From an uncultured Ruminococcus sp. (GTDB lineage: Bacteria; Bacillota; Clostridia; Lachnospirales; Lachnospiraceae): a stretch of DNA of 6,011 nucleotides. Below, in pieces: positions 1 through 5,276 of this stretch (position 1 is its first letter; each line of letters begins with the position of its first letter). Where the stretch lies: contig USFD01000133.1 in NCBI GenBank assembly GCA_900553885.1, positions 1 to 6,011 on the forward strand. The letters run 5' to 3'. Made by a program: the position numbers and the translations under genes. The notes below the pieces were generated by a model, which was not told where the DNA came from, searched no databases, and was given only the letters and a program-made list of their open reading frames with translations.

Positions 1-141
1 ATCAGATTTCAGATCCTTTATTTTTCTCAGATTCCGGAACGGAATAAGGATCCCATATTCCATATCTCCGTCCCATTCTATCCAGGAATTCTGAAGATTT
101 CCGGTATTTCTGAATCTAAGTTCATTTTGGCAAATCCGAAT
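1..141 (-). other. Coding-like open stretch downstream of pyrI, gene not recognised
   Basis: No gene can be named here. Reading the minus strand in the same frame as pyrI, the 47 codons after the pyrI stop contain no stop codon up to the window edge. Codon choice (AGA, CGG, GGA, CTG, GAA) resembles the neighbours. The only ATG in this frame is at 61-63 and opens a 21-codon fragment beginning MEYGILIPFRNL. Its GGAG is only 2 bases upstream, which is too close for a normal ribosome binding site. It could be the start of a small gene continuing off the edge, a decayed tail of pyrI, or chance. A hairpin at 31-45 (ATTCCG, 3-base loop, CGGAAT) has no T tract, so I see no terminator for the pyrBI transcript inside the window. 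Confidence 0.2.
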
Positions 142-585
142 CTATCTTCTTCTCCGGTATTTCTCCTCGCAGTATTTGCACCGGTATACCTGATTTTCCT
201 CATCTGTCAGGACGAAGATATGATCCAGCTCCTGCTCGATGGATGTGATACATCTGGGATTTTTGCACCGGATGACATTTTTGATTTCTTTTGGAAGTTT
301 CAGCTCTTTTTTCTCTACGATCTCCTCGTTTTCGATAATATTGATTGTGATGTTGTGATCAATAAAACCAAGGATATCAAGATCCATAAAGTCGATGGGA
401 CATTCGATTTTGATAATATCTTTTTTTCCCATTTTGCTGCTCCGCGCATTTTTGATAATAGCTACGCAGCAGTCCAGCTTATCAAGATGAAGGTATTTAT
501 AGATGTCCATGCTCTTTCCGGCTTCAATGTGATCCAGAACAAAGCCCTCGGAGATGCGTCCTACGTTCAATGTATTTTCAACCAT
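142..585 (-). CDS. pyrI: Aspartate carbamoyltransferase regulatory subunit (PyrI)
   Basis: Regulatory chain of aspartate transcarbamoylase. It binds nucleotide effectors and joins catalytic trimers into the allosteric holoenzyme in the cytoplasm. The 147 residues are close to the E. coli chain (about 153). The N-terminal effector-binding domain (about 1-100) contains VGRISEGFVLDHI, with D18 and H19 matching the nucleotide-site Asp-His of the family. The C-terminal zinc domain has all four cysteines: C107 and C112 in CKNPRC, C136 and C139 in CKYC. An AAGGAG ribosome binding site at 592-597 lies 6 bases before the ATG. The gene starts only 21 bp after the pyrB stop, so the two subunits are almost certainly co-transcribed and made together. 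The C-terminus ends in a basic RRRR run just before a TAG stop. Family assignment is very secure. Which nucleotides inhibit or activate this version cannot be read from the sequence. Confidence 0.97.
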   Translation of the reverse strand: MVENTLNVGRISEGFVLDHIEAGKSMDIYKYLHLDKLDCCVAIIKNARSSKMGKKDIIKIECPIDFMDLDILGFIDHNITINIIENEEIVEKKELKLPKEIKNVIRCKNPRCITSIEQELDHIFVLTDEENQVYRCKYCEEKYRRRR

Positions 586-606
586 TTTTTACTCCTTTTC
601 TTTTCC

Positions 607-1527
607 TTAATCTACATGTATATCCAGCAGTGTAAGAATCAGCGCCATGCGCACATAAACGCCGTACTGTACCTGGCGGAAGTATGCGGCGCGGGGATCG
701 CTGTCCACTTCAACGGAGATTTCGTTTACTCTGGGAAGCGGATGAAGAACATACATATCTTCCGGAGCCAGTTTCATTTTCTCTTTGTCCAGAATGTAGA
801 AATCTTTCATGCGGACATAATCTTCTTCGTTAAAGAAACGTTCTTTCTGGACCCTTGTCATATACAGAATGTCCAGAGAGGGCATTGCGTCTTCCAGACG
901 GACAACTTCCTCATAAGGAATCTGATTTTTATCCAGAACATCATGACGGATATATTCCGGAAGTCTCAGCTCTTCCGGGGAAATCAGAACAAACCGGATG
1001 CCCTCATAACGCACGAGTGCATTGATCAGAGAATGTACGGTACGTCCGAATTTCAGGTCTCCGCACAGCCCGATGGTCATATTATTCAGACGGCCTTTCA
1101 GGCTTCGGATTGTGAGAAGGTCAGTCAGTGTCTGGGTCGGATGCTGATGTCCGCCGTCTCCGGCATTAATAACCGGAATAGAAGAGTGCTGGCAGGCAAC
1201 CATAGGAGCACCTTCCTTGGGATGTCTCATAGCGCAGATATCTGCATAGCAGGAGACAGTCCGGATTGTGTCAGATACGCTTTCTCCCTTTGAAGCAGAA
1301 CTGGAGTCTGCAGAGGAAAAACCGAGGACGCTTCCGCCCAGGTTCAGCATAGCAGCCTCGTGGCTTAAACGGGTACGGGTGCTTGGCTCATAAAATAAAG
1401 TAGCCAGTTTCTTTCCCTCGCAGGCGTGTGCATACTTTTCCCGGTTTGCCTCAATATCCTGGGCAAGATCCAGAAGTTTTTCAAGCTCTTCCACTGAAAA
1501 ATCCAGCGGGCTCATCAAATGTCTCAT
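607..1527 (-). CDS. pyrB: Aspartate carbamoyltransferase catalytic subunit (PyrB)
   Basis: Catalyses carbamoyl phosphate + L-aspartate to N-carbamoyl-L-aspartate, the committed step of de novo pyrimidine synthesis. The 306 residues match the usual catalytic chain length (about 305-310). The carbamoyl-phosphate loop is S49-T-R-T-R53 within FYEPSTRTR. The loop shared between neighbouring subunits carries K80 in SSASKGES. R101 in MRHP and H129/Q132 in HQHPTQ match known active-site residues. The aspartate side shows R225 and Q227 in TRVQKER and the HPLPR motif at 262-266. I chose the ATG at 1525-1527 because AAGGAGGT sits 4 bases before it and the protein then begins MRHLMSPLDF as in homologues. 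An upstream in-frame ATG at 1551 would add MRLFKEVI, translating through that ribosome binding site. It precedes pyrI by 21 bp and follows the nitroreductase gene by 40 bp. Confidence 0.97.
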   Translation of the reverse strand: MRHLMSPLDFSVEELEKLLDLAQDIEANREKYAHACEGKKLATLFYEPSTRTRLSHEAAMLNLGGSVLGFSSADSSSASKGESVSDTIRTVSCYADICAMRHPKEGAPMVACQHSSIPVINAGDGGHQHPTQTLTDLLTIRSLKGRLNNMTIGLCGDLKFGRTVHSLINALVRYEGIRFVLISPEELRLPEYIRHDVLDKNQIPYEEVVRLEDAMPSLDILYMTRVQKERFFNEEDYVRMKDFYILDKEKMKLAPEDMYVLHPLPRVNEISVEVDSDPRAAYFRQVQYGVYVRMALILTLLDIHVD

Positions 1528-1531
1528 AATA

Positions 1532-1539
1532 ACCTCCTT
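1532..1539 (-). promoter_or_regulatory. Ribosome binding site that fixes the pyrB start
   Basis: The minus strand reads AAGGAGGT here, an almost perfect anti-16S match. It lies 4-5 bases before the ATG at 1525-1527, which argues against the in-frame ATG at 1549-1551. Confidence 0.8.
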
Positions 1540-1540
1540 G

Positions 1541-1563
1541 AATAAGCGCATTTAGCGCTGATT
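1541..1563 (-). other. Imperfect hairpin between the nitroreductase gene and pyrB
   Basis: AGCGC (1545-1549) and GCGCT (1555-1559) form a 5-bp GC-rich stem with a 5-base loop. Three more outer A-T pairs (1541-1543 with 1561-1563) continue it after one mismatch. On the minus strand it ends immediately before the pyrB ribosome binding site. No T tract follows, so it is not an intrinsic terminator. A role in processing, stability or pyrB translation is possible but is inference. Confidence 0.4.
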
Positions 1564-1567
1564 TGTT

Positions 1568-2104
1568 TTATCTGTACTGAAGTAATTCTTCTACGCTTTT
1601 TCTCTTTGGGGCGTCCGGATCAATATCCGGGTATCCGATGGCGATCAGTGCGCCAAGTTCCTGCTCCTTTGGAATATGTAACAGATCTGAAATTCCGTCC
1701 TCGTCAAAAATACCCATGATTACCGTACCAAGACCTTTGTCTTTTGCAGCAAGACAGAAGGTCTGGCAGGATGCACCTACGTCAAACATCTGCCAGCGGT
1801 CTTCTTTTTTTGTGGAAAAGGAGCCATCCCGCTCAAAGCCGCATCTTCCTTTTATAAAAGTGACGGCCATCAGCACAGGAGCCTGGCGGATAATATTTGC
1901 ATTGTATTCAGGGGTATAACGGTCCGCAATTTCCTTAAGAAGTGAAGGATCTTCGATTGCAGTATAACGGGTGATCTGTGTGTTTTTCCAGGAAGGGGAA
2001 TAAGAGGCCAGCGCGACAATAGATTCCAGAAGAGAATGATCTATCGGGTCGGGCCTGTATCTGCGGATACTTCTGCGGGTTTCAATGCATTCAGTAACAG
2101 TCAT
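1568..2104 (-). CDS. Nitroreductase-family FMN-dependent oxidoreductase
   Basis: A 178-residue member of the nitroreductase fold, a cytoplasmic flavoprotein family that usually works as a homodimer reducing nitroaromatics, quinones or other acceptors with NAD(P)H. Visible family features are ETRRSIRRYRPDPI at 8-21 (basic FMN-phosphate contact), SPSWKNTQ at 36-43 (counterpart of the usual PSxxNxQP), GLGTVIMGIF at 124-133, and a C-terminal GYPD followed by PKRKSVEE at 166-173. The start at 2104 is chosen because AGGGAGG at 2112-2118 lies 7 bases upstream. The open frame runs further upstream to 2173, but that part would translate the leader hairpin. It has cysteines at 88, 113 and 117 but no clustered Fe-S motif, unlike ferredoxin-fused relatives. 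It leads the probable transcript containing pyrBI. No link to pyrimidine chemistry can be read from the sequence, and the substrate is unknown. Confidence 0.9.
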   Translation of the reverse strand: MTVTECIETRRSIRRYRPDPIDHSLLESIVALASYSPSWKNTQITRYTAIEDPSLLKEIADRYTPEYNANIIRQAPVLMAVTFIKGRCGFERDGSFSTKKEDRWQMFDVGASCQTFCLAAKDKGLGTVIMGIFDEDGISDLLHIPKEQELGALIAIGYPDIDPDAPKRKSVEELLQYR

Positions 2105-2111
2105 GTGCGTA

Positions 2112-2118
2112 CCTCCCT
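2112..2118 (-). promoter_or_regulatory. Ribosome binding site that fixes the nitroreductase start
   Basis: The minus strand reads AGGGAGG, 7 bases before the ATG at 2102-2104. The in-frame ATG upstream at 2171-2173 overlaps the -10 box of the proposed promoter, so it would not be in the mRNA. Confidence 0.75.
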
Positions 2119-2129
2119 TTTCTTCAGAC

Positions 2130-2155
2130 AGGCAGGTCCCGGAAAGGACCTGCCT
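2130..2155 (-). other. Perfect 10-bp hairpin in the nitroreductase-pyrBI leader
   Basis: AGGCAGGTCC (2130-2139) and GGACCTGCCT (2146-2155) are perfect inverted repeats around a 6-base loop. From the proposed promoter, the RNA would begin within about 10 bases of this stem, so it is a 5'-terminal hairpin roughly 11 bases ahead of the ribosome binding site. On the minus strand no T run follows, so it is not an obvious terminator. A role in mRNA stabilisation, or as a protein or ligand target, is inference. It does not resemble the PyrR binding-loop consensus. Confidence 0.65.
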
Positions 2156-2168
2156 TATATTCCATCTA

Positions 2169-2197
2169 ATCATATACTAAATCGGAGGTATTTTCAA
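2169..2197 (-). promoter_or_regulatory. Sigma-A-type promoter for the nitroreductase-pyrB-pyrI transcript
   Basis: On the minus strand a TTGAAA -35 box (2192-2197) is followed by exactly 17 bases and a TATGAT -10 box (2169-2174), each one base from consensus. Transcription would start near 2162, giving a leader of about 58 bases. No comparable promoter is visible in the 40-bp and 21-bp gaps before pyrB and pyrI, which supports a single transcript. A promoter inside the nitroreductase gene is not excluded. Confidence 0.7.
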
Positions 2198-2232
2198 CAC
2201 CAACTGACTAATTTTTCGAATCAGCCGGAGGT

Positions 2233-2637
2233 TTACTTTCTGCCGGCTTTCAAAGGGAATGTAAGCAGTTTTTCAAATAACAGTCCCGCTCCGAACCAGT
2301 AAGGCGCATAGTCCAGACGGATCAGTCCCCGGACATTGCAGGGAGCGGCGCTGTAATCCCAGGGACATGCATCGTGGCGCTTCAGCAGACTTCCGGTCAG
2401 ATATTCGCCCGCAAAGATACAGCAGGTGTATACACTCCCCCGGACGAAAATATTTTTCCCTTTCAGAATCCGGCATACAGGACTGAGAAAACAGGCCATT
2501 CCATAGATGGGAAACATCCAGATTGAAGTATGGGCAGTCAGAGAATGCTCTTTGTTTTTCAGGGAGCCGAGTCCCGTAAATATAATTTCCATGCACCAGC
2601 CCAGGGTGCCGCATAAGATAAATTTGTTTTTCATCAT
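2233..2637 (-). CDS. CmpB-type (DUF1113) putative ABC-transporter membrane protein
   Basis: A 134-residue integral membrane protein resembling the family annotated as putative ABC-transporter type IV (ABC_trans_CmpB, PF06541). Four hydrophobic segments are visible at about 6-23, 38-58, 65-86 and 110-126. Family-like signatures are LGWCMEIIFTGL at 12-23, CPWDYS at 91-96, and GLIRLDYAPYWFGAGLLFEK at 104-123. The transporter label is a family name only: no ATPase partner is encoded nearby and the function is unproven. The ATG at 2637 (the first of two adjacent ATGs) is used because the family signature begins within a few residues of it. No Shine-Dalgarno sequence precedes it (bases before the ATG read TACTTTTCTT), so translation may be weak or the start slightly wrong. 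It is divergent from pheA with a 74-bp gap, and its stop lies 36 bp before the next gene's -35 box with no clear terminator between. Confidence 0.8.
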   Translation of the reverse strand: MMKNKFILCGTLGWCMEIIFTGLGSLKNKEHSLTAHTSIWMFPIYGMACFLSPVCRILKGKNIFVRGSVYTCCIFAGEYLTGSLLKRHDACPWDYSAAPCNVRGLIRLDYAPYWFGAGLLFEKLLTFPLKAGRK

Positions 2638-2656
2638 AAGAAAAGTATGTATCAGA

Positions 2657-2683
2657 TTGCCTGATTTTATGCTATACTATACA
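2657..2683 (+). promoter_or_regulatory. Probable pheA promoter in the divergent intergenic region
   Basis: TTGCCT (2657-2662) and TATACA (2678-2683) are spaced by 15 bases, which is short. Alternatively TATACT (2673-2678) is preceded by TG one base away (an extended -10) with a weak -35. Either places the start near 2685-2690, leaving a leader of about 25 bases. That is too short for a T-box or attenuator. On the opposite strand, TTGCAC and TAGCAT spaced by 16 bases could serve the CmpB-type gene, so the two promoters would overlap. ATCAG-5 bases-CTGAT (2651-2665) is a small inverted repeat across the -35 box. Confidence 0.4.
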
Positions 2684-2711
2684 TTAGTTTGTGCAAAGGA
2701 GAAGAAAGAAA

Positions 2712-3842
2712 ATGGCAGAACTGGCGGAATTAAGAGAACAGCTCGACCAGATTGATGATAAAATTGCAGAACTCTACGAAAAAAGAATGGAGATCTGCGC
2801 ACAGGTCGGAGAATATAAAATCAAAGCAGGGAAAAAAGTATTTGACAGGCAGAGAGAGAAGGAAAAACTTGCGGATGTAGCTTCCAAGGTAAAAGGAGAG
2901 TTTAACCGCAAGGGAATTCAGGAACTGTACCAGCAGCTCATGTCAATGAGCCGGAAACTTCAGTACCGGCAGCTTGCGTCAGCGGGGGCGCTGGGAAGAC
3001 TGCCCTTTATTCCGGTGGACAGTCTGGATAAAGAGAATGCAAGAGTTGTGTTTCAGGGGACGGAAGGCGCCTACAGCCAGGCTGCTATGCAGCAGTTTTT
3101 CGGGCCGGATGTCAACAGCTTTCACGTGAGAACTTTCCGGGAAGCAATGGAGGCAATTGAGGAGGGCTCGGCAGATTATGCGGTTCTTCCGATTGAAAAT
3201 TCTTCCGCAGGTCCTGTCAATGAGATGTATGATCTTCTGGATGAATTTGAAAATTATATTGTGGCGGAGACGATACTGCCGGTTGTACATACGTTAAGCG
3301 GACTGCCGGGCGCAAAACTGTCTGACATACGCCGGGTGTATTCCAAGGCGGAAGCGCTGATGCAGACGTCCCGGTTCCTGGAGGATCATTCCGACTGGCA
3401 GAAGATCAGTGTGGTCAACACGGCCATTGCGGCAAAGAAAGTGTTAAATGATCAGGATATTACCCAGGGCGCAGTGTGCAGCGCCTATGCGGCAAAGGTA
3501 CATGGTCTGTCGGTTCTTGTGGAGGAAATCAATGATGATCCGGATAACTGTACCCGTTTTATCGTGGTGACAAACCAGAAAATATATCTGAAGAATGCTT
3601 CCAAAATCAGTATCCGGTTTGAACTGCCTCATCAGAGCGGATCCCTGTACGGAATCCTTTCTCATTTTATTTATAACGACCTGAATATGACTAAGATTGA
3701 ATCCCGTCCCATAAAGGGAAAACAGTGGGAATACTGTTTCTTCGTGGATTTTGAGGGCAATATGGAGGATGGAGCCGTGAAAAATGCAATCCGGGGCTTA
3801 AGAGAAGAGGCAAGAAATCTGAAAATCCTCGGAAATTATTAA
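2712..3842 (+). CDS. pheA: Bifunctional chorismate mutase/prephenate dehydratase
   Basis: Converts chorismate to prephenate and then to phenylpyruvate, the precursor of phenylalanine, in the cytoplasm. At 376 residues it is close to E. coli PheA (386). Residues 1-88 form an AroQ chorismate mutase helical domain, with R8, R25, K36, D45, R48 and E49 in the positions of the E. coli active-site residues. Residues about 111-285 are prephenate dehydratase: FQGTEGAYSQAA (114-125), LPIENSSAGPVNEMYDLL (159-176) and the catalytic-site TRF motif (T281-R-F283). Residues about 297-376 are an ACT domain with ESRP at 330-333 and GSLYGIL at 310-316 in place of the common GALxxxL, so phenylalanine feedback is likely retained. 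The ATG at 2712 is preceded by AAAGGAG (2695-2701) at 10 bases. A GTG at 2691 in the same frame would translate through that site. It probably shares a transcript with the downstream ATPase, 41 bp away. Confidence 0.96.
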   Translation: MAELAELREQLDQIDDKIAELYEKRMEICAQVGEYKIKAGKKVFDRQREKEKLADVASKVKGEFNRKGIQELYQQLMSMSRKLQYRQLASAGALGRLPFIPVDSLDKENARVVFQGTEGAYSQAAMQQFFGPDVNSFHVRTFREAMEAIEEGSADYAVLPIENSSAGPVNEMYDLLDEFENYIVAETILPVVHTLSGLPGAKLSDIRRVYSKAEALMQTSRFLEDHSDWQKISVVNTAIAAKKVLNDQDITQGAVCSAYAAKVHGLSVLVEEINDDPDNCTRFIVVTNQKIYLKNASKISIRFELPHQSGSLYGILSHFIYNDLNMTKIESRPIKGKQWEYCFFVDFEGNMEDGAVKNAIRGLREEARNLKILGNY

Positions 3843-3884
3843 ATGGCATTCAGAAAAAGTGAAAGAAAACCGGAGGAAGAATAA
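3843..3884 (+). other. 13-codon frame bridging pheA and the DUF815 gene
   Basis: An ATG directly follows the pheA stop (TAA ATG) in the same frame. It encodes MAFRKSERKPEEE and ends in a TAA whose last base is the first base of the next start codon (TAATG). It has no good ribosome binding site of its own, and the next gene's GGAGGA lies inside it. It may be a translational-coupling device, a vestigial C-terminal extension of pheA, or chance. No evidence that the peptide has a function. Confidence 0.25.
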
Positions 3885-5176
3885 TGCGTACGAATGAACT
3901 GATGTTATATAAGAATATGGAATTCGGGAAAATACTGAAAGACATGACGTTCCTTATGGAAAACTATGAAAATGAGTATTACAACAAAGAAGATTTGAGA
4001 AGCCTGCTTTTTGAGTGTGTCAACCGCCTTCTTGAACTTTCTGTCAGCCATGGATTTGAGGGAAATCTCTGGCACAGCTATCTTACTTATCTGCTCGCAA
4101 GCGATGAAAACGCATACAGCACATCCTGTGAAATTGTAGGACCGGTGGACGGGACTATTAATGAGATCGCCCAGCATGATTTTGTCATATTCAAGGAATT
4201 GTTTGACTATGACTTCCGGAATATGGAGAAAAGTCTGGATGCCGGCTGCCTGAATCTGCTTATGGACTATCAGAATGTAAAAGGCGGGGGAAAGGTGTTT
4301 AACCGGAGAATACGGGACCGGATCTGCGATCTTGCACGGGCCCTTGCGGCGGCAGAGGATGTGGATGATTTCAAGGATAAGCTGACACAGTTTTATAAGG
4401 AATTTGGCGTGGGAAAACTGGGGCTTCACAAAGCTTTCCGGGTAGAGCATCCGGAGAATGACGGAGTGCAGATTGTTCCTATTACCAATATTGCCCATGT
4501 TCATCTGGATGACCTGGTAGGGTATGAGATTGCCAAGAAAAAACTGATTGATAATACAGAAGCTTTCGTGATGGGAAAAAGGGCAAATAACTGTCTGTTA
4601 TTCGGAGACGCGGGGACAGGAAAATCTTCTTCTATCAAAGCGATTCTGAATCAGTATTATGATCAGGGACTCCGTATGATTGAAGTGTACAAGCATCAGT
4701 TCAAAGACCTCAATGATGTGATTGCCCAGATTAAAAACCGGAATTATAAATTTATTATTTACATGGACGACCTTTCCTTTGAAGAGTTTGAAATCGAATA
4801 TAAATATCTGAAAGCCGTAATTGAAGGAGGACTGGAGCGGAAGCCGGAAAATGTGCTGATCTATGCCACATCAAACCGGAGGCATCTGATCCGGGAGACT
4901 TTCCGCGATAAAGCCGACCGGGACGAGGAGCTTCATACCAATGATACGGTGCAGGAGAAACTTTCCCTGGTGGCACGTTTCGGTGTGACGATTTATTTCG
5001 GATCGCCGGATAAGAAAGAATTCCAGGAGATCGTACGGGTTCTGGCCAGAAAGGGCGGCATAGATATGCCGGAGGAAGAACTGCTTTTAGAGGCCAACAA
5101 GTGGGAGCTGGCCCATGGCGGCCTGTCCGGAAGAACCGCGCAGCAGTTTGTGGATTATCTTCTGGGAACCCGGTAA
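3884..5176 (+). CDS. DUF815 AAA+ ATP-binding protein
   Basis: A 430-residue cytoplasmic ATPase of the DUF815 family (PF05673), whose physiological role is not established. The first 200 or so residues are mainly helical, charged and of unknown function. The AAA+ core follows: HLDDLVGYEIAKKKLIDNT at 207-225, Walker A GDAGTGKS at 241-248 (K247), Walker B FIIYMDD at 290-296 (D295, D296), a sensor-1-like stretch YATSNRRHL at 327-335 (N331), a candidate arginine finger R365 in LVARFG, and a sensor-2-like GLSGRT at 413-418. All nucleotide-site residues are intact, so it should bind and hydrolyse ATP. GGAGGA (3872-3877) lies 6 bases before the ATG. It follows pheA by 41 bp with no terminator between, so the two are likely co-transcribed. 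That pairing does not by itself imply a role in phenylalanine synthesis. No transmembrane segment or signal peptide is visible. Confidence 0.9.
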   Translation: MRTNELMLYKNMEFGKILKDMTFLMENYENEYYNKEDLRSLLFECVNRLLELSVSHGFEGNLWHSYLTYLLASDENAYSTSCEIVGPVDGTINEIAQHDFVIFKELFDYDFRNMEKSLDAGCLNLLMDYQNVKGGGKVFNRRIRDRICDLARALAAAEDVDDFKDKLTQFYKEFGVGKLGLHKAFRVEHPENDGVQIVPITNIAHVHLDDLVGYEIAKKKLIDNTEAFVMGKRANNCLLFGDAGTGKSSSIKAILNQYYDQGLRMIEVYKHQFKDLNDVIAQIKNRNYKFIIYMDDLSFEEFEIEYKYLKAVIEGGLERKPENVLIYATSNRRHLIRETFRDKADRDEELHTNDTVQEKLSLVARFGVTIYFGSPDKKEFQEIVRVLARKGGIDMPEEELLLEANKWELAHGGLSGRTAQQFVDYLLGTR

Positions 5177-5193
5177 AATGGCGGATATTGTAT

Positions 5194-5239
5194 AAAAAAG
5201 ACGTGTGTTTCAGGAATTTCCTGTACACACGTCTTTTTT
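5194..5239. terminator. Bidirectional intrinsic terminator
   Basis: AAAAAAGACGTGTGT (5194-5208) pairs perfectly with ACACACGTCTTTTTT (5225-5239), a 15-bp stem. Inside it a second small stem (CAGGA 5211-5215 with TCCTG 5219-5223) extends the hairpin after a short bulge. The T6 tract serves the plus-strand pheA-DUF815 transcript. The A6 tract gives the same signal for the convergent rqcH-type transcript. Its position, 17 bp past one stop and 37 bp past the other, fits both uses. Confidence 0.93.
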
Positions 5240-5260
5240 CTGCAGATTGTTCCGGGCTGA

Positions 5261-5274
5261 TTCCGGATCCGGAA
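5261..5274. repeat. 14-bp perfect palindrome TTCCGGATCCGGAA
   Basis: A perfect 14-bp palindrome with no spacer sits between the bidirectional terminator and the rqcH-type stop codon, 2 bases from that stop. A zero-loop palindrome is a poor RNA hairpin but could be a protein site. TCCGG is frequent throughout this window, so chance is a fair explanation. Confidence 0.35.
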
Positions 5275-5276
5275 AT

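Noticed and set aside
31..45. Hairpin ATTCCG-GAA-CGGAAT considered as the pyrBI terminator
   Set aside because: No T tract follows on either strand and the stem is only 6 bp.
100..164. 12-base direct repeat TCCGGTATTTCT at 100-111 and 153-164
   Set aside because: About one repeated 12-mer is expected by chance in a window of this size, and similarity does not extend into the flanks. One copy lies inside pyrI coding sequence.
1..1293. Very long plus-strand open frame, over 400 codons, antisense to pyrI and most of pyrB
   Set aside because: It lies codon-for-codon opposite the pyrI and pyrB frames. It stays open simply because those genes avoid TTA, CTA and TCA codons there. Its translation is rich in Phe, Ile and His with no domain-like pattern, while the opposite strand encodes complete, well-conserved enzymes.
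2105..2168. PyrR-type attenuator or other known riboswitch in the leader
   Set aside because: The leader is only about 58 bases with one simple hairpin. There is no antiterminator/terminator pair with a T tract and no PyrR binding-loop consensus.
2684..2711. T-box or leader-peptide attenuator ahead of pheA
   Set aside because: The region between the proposed promoter and the start codon is far too short, and no Phe-rich small frame or terminator is present.
3905..4504. 199-codon minus-strand open frame inside the DUF815 gene
   Set aside because: It is a shadow of a well-supported gene, with no ribosome binding site or family features that I could see.
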